A stretch of DNA of 64,000 nt from Tritrichomonas musculus (lineage: Eukaryota; Parabasalia; Tritrichomonadida; Tritrichomonadidae), in contig JAPFFF010000001.1 in the NCBI GenBank assembly GCA_039105265.1, forward strand, positions 9,176,001 to 9,240,000, read 5' to 3'. The translations under genes were made by a program, and so were the position numbers. The notes beneath the pieces were generated by a model, which saw nothing but the letters and a program-made list of their open reading frames with translations, was not told the origin of the DNA and did no database searches. Of this stretch, positions 52,459-63,203 are shown piece after piece; the first letter of the stretch is position 1, and each line of letters opens with the position of its first letter.

Positions 52459-53190
52459 TCATTGTTCTTGTTGGTTATTTCCATAATCGCCATTAGGATC
52501 TTCTTTATATTTGTTTCTGAAGATCAACCTTGATTTATTTTTTTGTCTCATAACTTCAGGTTTCCTTTTATAGTTCCTTTGATTCACAAGTCGATGTGAG
52601 TCATTTAACAATTCATCATAAGCCGCTGGATTCAGTGTAAGAGCTTGGCAGCATTCAAGAATTTTCATTGGTGCATTTTCTGGATCGTTTTGCATGATAA
52701 CTGCAGCGGCGATGCGTCCATCAATCCTGTTCCAATTAGTTTTTTTGGGAGCCCACTTACCATACAATACATTAAGCGACTCTACACTTTGTGTAGTGTA
52801 TTTATTTGAAATACGTGCTAAAATAACTGCCTATTCATCAACAAAGTCTTCAGGTATATCTGCCAATTCATCATTTTCAATTCCTTGCAGCCATAATAAG
52901 CATTCTTTATCTTTTTCATGCGTGCAGTTTGAATGGTCCCCTAGGAAATGAGGTACCAATGAGAGCCACATTGATATCCTTTTGTCATCCTGGCCTTCTT
53001 TTAAGCACTTGTTCATCCACTTTTCAATTGGAGTCTGTAAAGAATAAAATGGATTTTTAATGACTTCTTCATCGTCAACAATGAACGTCCGATTTTCACT
53101 AATTAAAGATTGCAAAGCTTTTTTAAATGACTTAAGAGTAGTATATACTAGTCGGTTTCCGCGGGGCACAGGCTGCCCACGCGTCAACAC
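52459..53190 (-). pseudogene. Transposase-like C-terminal fragment, one in-frame stop
   Basis: A single frame of 244 codons, opening at 53190 without an ATG and crossed by one TAG at about 52833-52831. Visible: LKSFKKALQSLISENRTF, FYSLQTPIEKWMNKCLKEGQ, a His/Cys block VPHFLGDHSNCTHEKDKECLLW, NKYTTQSVESLNVLYGKWAPKK and ALTLNPAAYDELL, then a basic tail. The G-D-H-x-x-C block and 'T-x-S-V-E-S-L-N' (compare the T-x-x-x-E-x-x-N of MULE-type and related transposases) suggest the C-terminal half of a DDE transposase carrying the final Glu. The family is not certain. The frame opens in a GC-rich hairpin-forming sequence (53145-53200). Confidence 0.5.
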
Positions 53191-53199
53191 GAACTAGTC

Positions 53200-53275
53200 A
53201 AAAAAGAAAAGAAAAAGAAAAGAAAAGAAAAAAGAAAAAAAAGAAAAGAAAAAAAAAATATTTTTGTTCTCACTA
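53200..53275. repeat. Polypurine (AAAAG)n tract
   Basis: Nearly uninterrupted AAAAG/AAAAAG units on the plus strand, next to a GC-rich block. Confidence 0.8.
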
Positions 53276-53277
53276 CT

Positions 53278-53430
53278 GTCCACCATCAATGAAACAGCAC
53301 AGGGGCCCCACCCCTAATTCCCACCCACCCACCTCAACGCCTACCATCAATGAAACGGCACAGGTACCCCACCCCACAACCGCCCATCTATGAAACGGCA
53401 CAGGTACCTGCCCCGAGAATCTCGTACCTA
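53278..53430. repeat. GC-rich tandem repeat, three degenerate units
   Basis: The word ATCAATGAAACGGCACAGG (variants ATCAATGAAACAGCACAGG, ATCTATGAAACGGCACAGG) occurs at about 53286, 53347 and 53387, each followed by a C-rich run (CCCCACCCC, CCCACCCACC, ACCTGCCCC). Composition is strikingly unlike the rest of the window. GTACCTGCGCCGT near 53456 may be an inverted partial unit. Confidence 0.7.
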
Positions 53431-54659
53431 TTTCTTTCTATATGTAAATGTCATTTGTACCTGCGCCGTAAAAAATTGTAAACGGTTTTTTAGGGGGTTT
53501 TGTGAGTATTTAAATTTAAGTGCATAATTGAATTAAACATAAATCTATTTTTATCTCTAAAAAACAATCGATATTTATAAAATATATAATTCAATATATT
53601 TAATATATATATTATAATATATTATTATTATACTTATTTGTTGTAAAATGTAAAATATGAGAGCTTTTTTGTAATTCAAAAATCGTGTCAGGTAGAAGAG
53701 TCGAAACTAGCGAATTTGTAATAAATATGATTATAATTAAAAAATTTTACTTAATAACAGATAATAAATTTAAACTATTAATTATGATATATTTAATGCG
53801 CTAGAAAACAAGATATTACTATAAAAAATGATGACTTTTGAATTCAAATACTGATCGTTATAGGCAAATTTTTAACCTTGGATAATTTTGTTAAAACTTT
53901 TCTATAAAAAGCATTTTATTAATCATTTATATCATAAAAAATATCATATATTTGATTTTTGATTGGTATAAATTGGAATTTATTGCCTAATAAAGTTGGA
54001 CTTAGCTATTGTAAATAAAAAATGATATGTAATTTTTTGATCATTTGATGAAATGAAGCTCCAAAACATAAAATATCCTATTGGATATTGATAATCATCA
54101 TTAGAAATTTATATTTTTTAAAAAATTAACAAAAATAAGTAAATCATATTTCTATTACGAAAAATGTAGCGCACCAAATTCAGTGAAATTTAGCCATCAG
54201 AAAATGCATATATAATAACAATGATTTTATCAATATTTCAAAAATTTGTTATGAATTTGGAGAGAAAAGAAAGATTTGAAATTGAGAGGAATTCATGTAA
54301 AGTTCTCAATTCTGATTTTAAAAAACATAAATTTCTCATTTAAAACAATAATTATGATAAATCTAATAGATTAAAAATCTTATTATATTTGTGCTTAATA
54401 AAAATTCAAACAATAAATATAAAATATTCAAAATCAATCGTTTTTCGAAATCAAAATTATGAAAAAATTATAAACGGTTTAGTGTCTACCGTTCTTGTCA
54501 GGTTTTTATTTTTATTGAGGGACGTTTATAAATATGGGTAAACAAAAATCAGAACATCAGTATTGCCTTGATTTAAAAATAATAATGAGTTTTGTCTGGA
54601 TCAGAAATGTCTTCCAGAAGTCTGATAAACTTCCACTTTATATTATTTCATCAATAAAA
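53431..54659. other. AT-rich intergenic region
   Basis: No gene. TAAACGGTTT near 53478 and again near 54473, and GGGACGTTTATAAATATGGG near 54520 may be upstream signals of the next gene. Confidence 0.45.
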
Positions 54660-54703
54660 ATGTGGCCAATTATTTTCTGAAAAAATTCACTTTAACAGCA
54701 TCA

Positions 54704-55801
54704 ATGAGTGTAATAGGTAGGTTAATTCCATCTCTTGAGAGCCAAGTAAATTTAAAGAATTTTAGAGGTATTTCAACTCCAGATGCCTTATATCGAATGC
54801 CAGGAGTTCGAATTGGTGGTCTTTTAGGCTCGATGACTTCTATTTATGGGTTTGCCATTGATATTTTCGAAGATATCCAGAAAGAAATAGACGATATTAA
54901 TAAAAAACTTAATAATGTTGAAAATCATGCCAAAAATTTAGTAAACTCTATAATAATAAAAAAAAAAGAAACGAATGATGAAGAAAAGAATAAAAAAATT
55001 ATTGAAAAAGTTGCCAAAGAAAAAGAAAAAACAGAAGAAAAAGAGGAAAAAAGAATTAAAATACTTGAAAATTTGAGTTCATCAAAAAATCTCAAATTGG
55101 ATTTTATTGAAGTGGATACTGGCATGGTCGATTCAATCCGAAATTTAGAAAAAAATAATTCTCAAAGATTAGAAGAAATCAAAAATTTATTTCTAATTAG
55201 AAATAATAATGATAGAAATCGTAATAATGATGGCAGTAATATTAATAATGATAATAGTAATAATAATGATGATAATAGTAATATTAATAATGATGATAGT
55301 AATATTAATAATGATAATAGTAATAATAATGATGATAATAGTAATATTAATAATGATGATAGTAATATTAATAATGATAATAGTAATAATAATGATGATA
55401 ATAGTAATATTAATAATGATGATAGTAATATTAATAATGATAATAGTAATAATAATGATGATAATAGTAATATTAATAATGATAATATTAAAAGTAATAT
55501 TAATAATGATAATATTAAAAGTAATATTAATAATGATAATATTAAAAGTAATATTAATAATGATAATATTAAAAGTAATATTAATAATGATAATATTAAA
55601 AGTAATATTAATAATAATAATATTAAAAGTAATATTAATAGTAATAACTTTTACGAATTTGCTTATGAATATCAATATTCAGGATTTAACGAAAAATGCT
55701 TAAAAGAAATCTTAGATCAAAGAGATAAAGAAGATCAAGAAGATGAAACTGGTAACTCAGCTGGTGGCAAATCGAACACTCCAGCCGATGAGAAGAAGTA
55801 A
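54704..55801 (+). CDS. Coiled-coil protein with Asn-rich tandem repeats
   Basis: 365 residues from ATG 54704. The frame is open from 54629 and a GTG lies at 54662, but there is no earlier in-frame ATG; a different frame with an ATG at about 54587 runs coding-like to 54680, so either the chosen ATG is right or a one-base shift near 54660 separates an older N-terminus. Residues 1-60 contain a Gly-rich hydrophobic patch (VRIGGLLGSMTSIYGFAIDIF) that could touch a membrane; then comes a charged coiled coil (KEIDDINKKLNNVENHAKN ... KEKTEEKEEKRIKILENL). The middle is repeats: four 21-residue Asn/Asp/Ser units and about six 9-residue NDNIKSNIN units. The C-terminus is acidic then AGGKSNTPADEKK. Family unknown. 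Confidence 0.6.
   Translation: MSVIGRLIPSLESQVNLKNFRGISTPDALYRMPGVRIGGLLGSMTSIYGFAIDIFEDIQKEIDDINKKLNNVENHAKNLVNSIIIKKKETNDEEKNKKIIEKVAKEKEKTEEKEEKRIKILENLSSSKNLKLDFIEVDTGMVDSIRNLEKNNSQRLEEIKNLFLIRNNNDRNRNNDGSNINNDNSNNNDDNSNINNDDSNINNDNSNNNDDNSNINNDDSNINNDNSNNNDDNSNINNDDSNINNDNSNNNDDNSNINNDNIKSNINNDNIKSNINNDNIKSNINNDNIKSNINNDNIKSNINNNNIKSNINSNNFYEFAYEYQYSGFNEKCLKEILDQRDKEDQEDETGNSAGGKSNTPADEKK
55236..55640. repeat. 63-bp and 27-bp tandem repeats in coding sequence
   Basis: Four copies of a 63-bp AAT/GAT/AGT unit (about 55236-55480), then about six copies of a 27-bp unit containing AATATTAAAAGTAAT (55473-55635). Unit lengths keep the frame. Confidence 0.85.
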
Positions 55802-56102
55802 ATTTTTTTTTATAAAAAATATTTCAATATATGGTTATCATAAATACATAAAGTTATAATAATTCATTTTTATATCATGTAATTGGTTTATATTTATTAA
55901 AATTCCTTAATTTAATTAAACTTTTTTTTCGATCATCTAATCTAATATCTTTTTTTGAGAAAGCTTAAACATTCATTTGATACGATAATTTAATTCTAAA
56001 TATCATATAAATTATTTTTCATTATAATACTGTTCATATTAGGTAAAATGTCCATTTTAGGGTTTTTAAACTCAAAAAACATAATGTGTAAACTATTCAA
56101 TA
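55802..56102. other. 3' intergenic region
   Basis: AT-rich, nothing recognised. Confidence 0.4.
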
Positions 56103-57402
56103 AGAGGTATTCATGTGAAGTGAAAACTCGTTATTTGATTTTTTTATTTTTACTTTAATTGAATGAATATTTTATCTTATGAAAAAATATTAAGATTATT
56201 TACTTCTATATATTCAATACTGACATTTGCCATAATTGGTTTTAATGGATGCTGAGAATTTAAAAACCATTTAAAAAATGATATTTCGTTTATATCTCGA
56301 GTCAAATAAAATATTTATGAATTACAAATCAATAATAATATTTTATACTTTATTTATAAAATATATTATCTGTTTTATTTCCAAATTACTCGCCATATAT
56401 AGATTTAAACACAAATTTACATAAAAAAAACTAAGAAAATGACTTATTTCTCAATTGATTTACGAAATAATTATATACTAATTGTACAATATAATAATAA
56501 TAAATATTTAAATAAATTTTATTATGTAAATAAGTTACTTTATACTCTCATTTTAAAGAAAAATGTAATTAATATTTTGCTTTATTTTGAATTATTTTTC
56601 ATCGTATTTATGCACGTTATTATTATTTTAGTGATGTGAGATGATTATTTTCGGTGAAGTGAAGTTAATGGTGAAGTAATTATTGAAAAATATAAATTTG
56701 CTCATCTTCATAAAAATATTAATAAAAATATTTTTTACAAAGTATATTTATTAATTACAATATTATTAAAATAATTATAATATTTAATATATTGAAAACC
56801 ATAAAATAATCACAATACAAGCCAACTTATTTTTAAAAAAATTCAATTGATAATCATCGTTTAATTGAATTTTTCATTTTTTTTTTTGTTAATTTATCTA
56901 TTTAATATATTATGTAAACCTTAAATATAAAATTATTATTGTATATAATTAATAATAAATACTATATATAAAAAATAAAATAATGTTTTAATAAAAATAC
57001 TACTAGGATAAATAATGTTTATTATTTCAATATTAAAAATATAATAACTGAAAAAGTTAAAAATTTATTAAAAATAAAATAAAATATAAACAAGTGTATC
57101 TCTAGAAAAAGAATGTTGTTAAAACATATAACTATTGATATGTTATCAAAATATATGTAATATGATAATTAATTAAACATAATCAAATACATATTTATAT
57201 TTCATAAACTTTTATATAAAAAAATTATATTGCCTCTCAATTATAAAACAGTTTTTATTCAGAAAAATAAAAATAGAAATATCTCAAAAAAAAGAGTATA
57301 AAATTCTTATCCATTAAAGTATTTTCTTAGTTACAAAATAAAAATAAAGAAAATATGATCAAAATTAAAATATTTCGTCAATTTCTCTACATGAATACCT
57401 CT
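56103..57402. mobile_element. hAT-type element, family E copy 1 (1300 bp)
   Basis: Termini AGAGGTATTCATGT / ACATGAATACCTCT and an 8-base target duplication ATTCAATA (56095-56102 and 57403-57410). No transposase; the 66-codon frame at 56439 is not conserved in the second copy. Matches 60430-61724 along its whole length in the same orientation. Confidence 0.9.
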
Positions 57403-57410
57403 ATTCAATA

Positions 57411-57911
57411 TTATAATCTTTGTTTTTTATTTATCTCAACATTTAAATCATCTATATGATTTTAATTTAATAAATATAATAATTATTAAAGTTGTGAACT
57501 AATTATCAATATTTAATTATGAATATTTTTCAATTATTCCAAATTATTGATTAGTTATCTATATTCAAAAACTTTAAAATCAAATGTTATGTATTGCATA
57601 AACCATTAGGAATGATAATAAATATAATCATATTTGTATTTTCTATTAGAAAATTATAATTTTCAAATGTCAAAAAATTATCTAAAATTTCAGGTATTAG
57701 TGCTAATTTATGTATACTTAAATTTACTAAATATCAGGAAGATCTTTTTTCTTTTACTATTTTAATGAACTGGATTATCTGTTAAAAGATATCAAATAAG
57801 ATAAGTAGAAAACTAAAAAATTCATGCTAGACACCCAATAACATTTATAAATTCGCAATTTCAATATTTTTGCCATATTTCATACCAAAAACAAAAGTTT
57901 AAAAAAATATA
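57411..57911. other. AT-rich spacer between elements
   Basis: No gene or repeat recognised. Confidence 0.4.
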
Positions 57912-57915
57912 TTAA

Positions 57916-58780
57916 GGAACCACTATCAAATTCTGTGTTAAAAATTCCTAGGCTTTTGTGTCCAAACGAGTTTGTATTCAAAAAGTATCCAATGGATACT
58001 CATTTTTGTTCGTTATTTTTTGAGAGAATTTGAGTATCCAAAATAGCCAAAATGGACACTTTAATTCAATCTTGGATACACCTTTCAATTTTCATTGATT
58101 ATTTTGAATGTATATTTCGTTTGACCAATTATATCGCTCCAAATTTACATTGAATTTTATTTTTTATTTCAAATGTTGATCTTCTTGGTCAAAATCATTC
58201 TTAGTGAATTTGAAAAGTTTATAATTCATATTTGAGAGGTTTTTTAAAAATTCAGAATAGTAGGTGTTTAAGACATTTATTATTGCTTTTTTTCTGATAT
58301 TAATGAGTTTATTAAAGGAAAAATAAAGTATCCAATAAAAAATTTTTTGGATACTTCAACACAAATCTTTGAATAAAATACTAAATAAAAAAGCAGTTTT
58401 ATGTCCAAAAAAAGTGACAGCTTTTTACAAAAAGTCGAAAATGGACACTCAGTTCACTGGATACAAAAGCCTAGAAAAATTCTATGAGTTATCACAAAAT
58501 TAATTGACTTAAAAAAAATTATTTCTTGAGTATTTTTGCTATATTTTGGTATATATAAATTATATAAATTACATATCATTTATTTCTATTCTTCTTTTAA
58601 GCCTATTCCCTTTTTTCAATAAAAATTTAAAAGTTGAAAGGAGTAAAAATTTTACAAAAATGATCGGAATGGTGAAATTTTAAAGTTTTAAACTTTTTCC
58701 GAAATAATAACCATTGAATTTTATTTTCTATGAGTTTTTTCAATATTGAAATGTTTACAAAAAAATATGATAGTGGTCCC
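57916..58780. mobile_element. TTAA-bounded element containing a hAT MITE (865 bp)
   Basis: Termini GGAACCACTATCA and the inverse of GGGACCACTATCA, bordered by TTAA (57912-57915 and 58781-58784). About 330 bp without the nested MITE at 57948-58474. The right interior (CTTTTTCCGAAA ... TTCAATATTGAA) resembles that of 7076-7422, so these two belong to related families. Confidence 0.65.
57948..58474. mobile_element. hAT-type MITE, family F (527 bp), nested
   Basis: Termini CTAGGCTTTTGTGTCCA and the inverse of CTAGGCTTTTGTATCCA, with an 8-base target duplication AAAAATTC (57940-57947 and 58475-58482). The interior repeats the words GTATCCAA and TGGACAC many times, probably transposase-binding sites. 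No coding capacity. Confidence 0.85.
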
Positions 58781-58927
58781 TTAAATGTAAAAAATAATCT
58801 AACTAGTCTTTCTAGGACTCAAAATAAATCAGTAAACTAATCATGTTTGATGATATATAATATAATGGCCCATATCGATTTTAATGATTTTATTTATTGA
58901 TCGTGATCTCGAAATCGGTACTTTTAT

Positions 58928-59693
58928 AGACCATATTAAGGTTGAACAAAAGCAGTATATGATATCATATTGTAATATAATAAAATATATGATGACATCA
59001 ATTTAATTACTAAATATAATGGTAAAATTAACGTAAAATATAAAAATAAATTAATTTTGCTTTTTGAATGAAAATTTTACAATTTGATAAGTTTAGAAAA
59101 AAAAATGATGTTTTGTATAAATATCATAGCAAATATGAGGAAAATGCAATTTTAAATATAAGATATATTTTTTAGTTAATTTATTAAATTGAATTAAATT
59201 TTTATGAAATATTTGAATCATCAGAAAATTGAGATCAATTCTATGAAATTATTATATACTTCAGAATATTGTGCATTTTTATAAGAAATAATTGTGAGAT
59301 TGTAAGATATAAACAATTGAATAATTGTGAGAAAATAAAGATTTCTGAAAAGTAAAAATATGTAAAGTATTCAAAGTAAAAATCTATCCAAAATAAAGTC
59401 CCCAGCGTCGGAATTTTTGATTTTTTAAAATAATTCTTTTCAAAATCAAAAAATATGTCCAATTTTTCAAATTTTAACTCAGGTTGAAAAGATTAGCTGA
59501 GTGATTATTTATGAAATTATCTCTACTTTTAGCAAGATATAGAATAATTTAAATATATTATATAATGATATTATTTTTTTATGAATATTTAATATAAAAA
59601 ATTAAAATTTATTATGATATTTTTCGCAAAATTTGTATTTTTGTTGTCACTTTTTGAATACTACAAAATTGAATGAATACCTTAATAGGGTCT
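58928..59693. mobile_element. hAT-type MITE, family C copy 2 (766 bp), undisturbed
   Basis: Termini AGACCATATTAAGG / CCTTAATAGGGTCT and an 8-base target duplication ACTTTTAT (58920-58927 and 59694-59701). Matches 36933-37150 plus 40339-40874 and so shows the empty site of the hAT at 37151-40330. Confidence 0.9.
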
Positions 59694-59701
59694 ACTTTTA
59701 T

Positions 59702-60421
59702 CAGAAAAAATTGAATTTGATTTTCAAGTGGGCATTCAAAATTGAGGATAACCGCAATTTTATATAAAACCCTAGTTCATTTTAAAGGAAAATCTGACAA
59801 AAAGACGTTAAGGAAAAAATCTATTTTATTTACTTTTTTTCCAGCAACTAATGAATAATTTGATTTTTTAAGTGATAGCAAATTATCAACAAACTAACAT
59901 GAATTAAAATAACCGATGAAATGAACGTTTATAAATTCATACAAAAAGATATCAAATTGGATGATCAAAAAAAAAGTCAATTAAAACAATTAATTTTATG
60001 ATTTGCGCGTTTAAAACAGACTAATTTAACAATATTCGGTATTTTTAGCCCATCCTAGATCGTTGGCGATGAGATAATTTGAATAGATAGTTTTTTTTAT
60101 AATCATCGTCAGGCGTAGCTGCGTTTTAACCTTTAATTTTTTTAAAAAAATTTAAATTTTTGAATGAAAAAAATAATTGGCATGAATCTTTTTCAAGGAT
60201 TTTTTTTAATATGTCAAAAACTTTTTGACTATTTCCGGTTGGATATTTGACTATTTCCGGTTAATATTGAATTTTTTTTTAATTGCTTTTTTTTTTTCAA
60301 GAAGGAAATTAAAGCATGCAAATTATTTTTTGATAAATTATATATTAAAATATGCATTATTCCAATAGTCATCTTTTAAATTGCTCTGTTAAAAACAAAG
60401 AAAATTCTTTTTTTACTGAGA
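59702..60421. other. Intergenic between two MITEs
   Basis: No gene. Contains a direct doubling TTTGACTATTTCCGGTT (about 60223 and 60246) and a slightly GC-richer patch at 60048-60130 (GATCGTTGGCGATGAG, GTCAGGCGTAGCTGCG). Confidence 0.4.
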
Positions 60422-60429
60422 TAAATTAG

Positions 60430-61724
60430 AGAGGTATTCATGTGAAGTGAAAACTCGTTATTTGATTTTTTTATTTTTACTTTAATTGAATGAATATTTT
60501 ATCTTATGAAAAAATATTAAGATTATTTACTTCTATATATCCAATACTGACATTTGCCATAATTGGTTTTAATGGATGTTGAGAATTTAAAAACAATTTA
60601 AAAAATAATGTTTCATCTATATCTCGAGTCAAATAAAATATTTATGAATATTAAATCAATAATAATATTTTATATTTTATTTATAAAATATATTATCTGT
60701 TATATATCCAATTTATTAGCCATATATAAATTTAAATGCAAATTTACATTAAAAAATTAAGAAAATGACTTATTTCTCAATTGATTTACGAAATAATTAT
60801 ATACTAATTGTACAATATAATATTAATAAATATATAATTAAATTTTATTATGTAAAAAAGTTACTCTATACTCTCATTTTAAAGAAAAATGTAATTTTAT
60901 ATTTTGCATTATTTTGAATTATTTTTCATCGTATTTTGGTACGTTATTATTTTTTAGTGACGTGAGATGATTATTTTCGGTGAAGTGAAGTTAATAGTGA
61001 AGTGATTCTTGAAAATTATAAATTTCGTCATTTTCTTAAAAATATTATTAAAAATATTTTTTATAAAGTAAAATTATTAATTACTATATTATAAAAATAA
61101 CTTTAATATTTAATATATTGAAAACCAAAAAATAATCACAATACAAAGCAACATATTTTTTTAGAAATTCAATTAAAAATCATCGTTTAATTGAATTTTT
61201 CATTTTTTTTTTGTTAATTTATCTATTTAATATATAATGTAAAACTTAAATATAAAATTTAAATAGTATATAATATATAATATAAATTATATATATAAAA
61301 TAAAATAATGTTTTAATAAAAATACTACTAGGAAAAAAAATGTTTATTATTTCAATATAAAAAATATAATAACTGAAAAAGTTAAAAATTTATAAAAAAT
61401 AAAAAAAATATAAACAAGTGTATCTCTAGAAAATTAATATTTTTTAAACATATAAGTATTATTAAGTTATCAATATATATATACTATAATAATTAATAAA
61501 ACAAAAATATATATATTTATATTTCATCAATTTGTAAATAAAAAAATTATATAGCCTCTCAATTATAAAACGATTCTTATTCAGAAAAATAAAAATAGAA
61601 ATTTCTCAAAAATAGGAGTATAAAATTCTTATCCATTAAAGTTCTTTCTTAGTTTCAAAATAAAAATAAAGAAAATATGATCAATATTACAATATTTCGT
61701 CAATTTCTCTACATGAATACCTCT
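60430..61724. mobile_element. hAT-type element, family E copy 2 (1295 bp)
   Basis: Termini as in 56103-57402; 8-base target duplication TAAATTAG (60422-60429 and 61725-61732). Confidence 0.9.
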
Positions 61725-61732
61725 TAAATTAG

Positions 61733-62346
61733 TTTTAATTTATAAAGATTACGACATATTCATTAATTTCTCCCAACAATCTCTTATTTAAACCAATTAT
61801 GGTAAATAAATAAATCATCAGCGCATATCTTAATGCATTTTTAAAAGATTTCATTGAGAATATTTAATATCAGATTTTAGCAATTCATGTTTTCAAGAGT
61901 AGAAAAAGTTTCAAAAGATAAATCATATTATATTATGCAAAAATCATTCTTCATTTTACACATTTATCATTTAATTCATAAAAATTTAAAATGATATTAT
62001 TACAAGATCGATTGAATTAATTTTTTTATTAAACATTTTCATATAATAAAGATGCATTTGATATTTTATGACTTTTTTTATGCAAAAACATGAAAAATAT
62101 TTGATGAATTTTTTTTATAATTTCAATGGTTTACGAAAATTAATAAAAATACTCATAAAACTCCACCTGACGAACAAAACTCTTTCATTAAATATTTTTT
62201 ATATAATATGGAATATACTTAATAAAATATATTAATATAAAGAATTTTTTAAAAAAATTTTTAGAATCCGTACCTCTTTATAATCTTCCAATAATTATTG
62301 ACAAGAAATTTTTTTGTATATTTTTTATAATAGAGACCGTTTAAAA
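61733..62346. other. AT-rich upstream region of shadow-domain gene
   Basis: No gene or clear repeat; its right end carries the Inr described next. Confidence 0.45.
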
Positions 62347-62353
62347 TCATTTT
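62347..62353 (+). promoter_or_regulatory. Trichomonad Inr, 6-base leader
   Basis: TCATTTTAATGAG: the Inr core is immediately followed by the ATG at 62355. Confidence 0.75.
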
Positions 62354-62354
62354 A

Positions 62355-63203
62355 ATGAGTAGATCTGATAGTAGCTCTCAATCTGATAAAGATGAGCAGA
62401 TGATTGACGATGGTAGTGAAGATGATGATAACAGCGATAACAATGACCCAGACAATGAAAACGAGAATATAGATAAAAAACAAGCAAAAGGTAAAAGAAA
62501 AAAGCTAAAAAGAAAGAAGATAAATCGTTATTTCAATGACGATTCAGTAAAAATAGATATTAAAAATGACAAGATGTTTAAGGATATCCACAAATATAAA
62601 GTTTCGTTTAATTTCGGAGAGAAAACTTTCACGCGGTGGATTTCAGAAAAAGTAATGCTTGAAAAAGCTAAGGATGTTCTTGATCTTTATAATTTAAGGC
62701 CAAAAAAAATAAAGAAAAGGAAAATAAAGAAGTCTATTCGGAGGCAACAGAAAGTCATGGATGAAGAAAACTTTAAAAACGCAAATAACTACGATAATGA
62801 AAAAATAGGAGATGTTCAAGTCTTAGAATCAAACCAAATACAAAAGTCAAGCCCTTTACCTGTTAAGCCTGAAAAGGTGTCCCCGAAACAAGTGAAAGAA
62901 GTTCAATTAGAAGAAGGAAATAATAAAGATCAAATCTTAAAAACGAAAACGAAAAGGTCAATTGAAACTGTTTTAGGAATGAAAAAAAGAGAAAACGCCA
63001 ATTTCCCAGATTTTATTGTAAAATTTTCTGATTCAAGCAGATACGAGAGAATTTCATGGAAGAAAATGCATGAATTATATAAAATCAATCTTCTCTTTTT
63101 TTACGAACAGCACATTTCTGAAAAAAGCCTTCGTCAATGCTCCCTTCCAGAGGGCATTCAAGTTGAAGAAAATCTTCACTTTTTAACATATGCAAATTCA
63201 TAA
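62355..63203 (+). CDS. Protein with two chromoshadow-like modules
   Basis: 282 residues, start fixed by the Inr. Residues 1-40 are acidic (DDD, NDN runs), 41-58 strongly basic (KGKRKKLKRKKI, a likely nuclear localisation signal). Module 1 is about 64-116 (YKVSFNFGEKTFTRWISEKV ... AKDVLDLYNLRP). A second basic stretch (117-130) and a Lys/Glu/Gln-rich linker follow. Module 2 is about 202-254: SIETVLGMKKRENANFPDF, IVKFSDSSRYERISWKKMHE and INLLFFYEQHI. This follows the HP1 shadow domain closely (start like 'EKIIGATD', the 'K-W-K-D' strand, and the final 'I-x-F-Y-E-x-x-L'). Shadow domains dimerise and dock PxVxL partners; here there is no methyl-lysine-reading chromodomain in the same chain. Role inferred: chromatin scaffold or silencing partner. 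Confidence 0.75.
   Translation: MSRSDSSSQSDKDEQMIDDGSEDDDNSDNNDPDNENENIDKKQAKGKRKKLKRKKINRYFNDDSVKIDIKNDKMFKDIHKYKVSFNFGEKTFTRWISEKVMLEKAKDVLDLYNLRPKKIKKRKIKKSIRRQQKVMDEENFKNANNYDNEKIGDVQVLESNQIQKSSPLPVKPEKVSPKQVKEVQLEEGNNKDQILKTKTKRSIETVLGMKKRENANFPDFIVKFSDSSRYERISWKKMHELYKINLLFFYEQHISEKSLRQCSLPEGIQVEENLHFLTYANS

Noticed and set aside
55193-55703. 160-residue frames on both strands made of Ile/Met/Thr repeats
   Set aside because: Shadows of the Asn-rich repeats of the gene at 54704-55801.
56439-56639. 66-codon frame in a family-E element
   Set aside because: The matching region of the second copy is not open in the same way.
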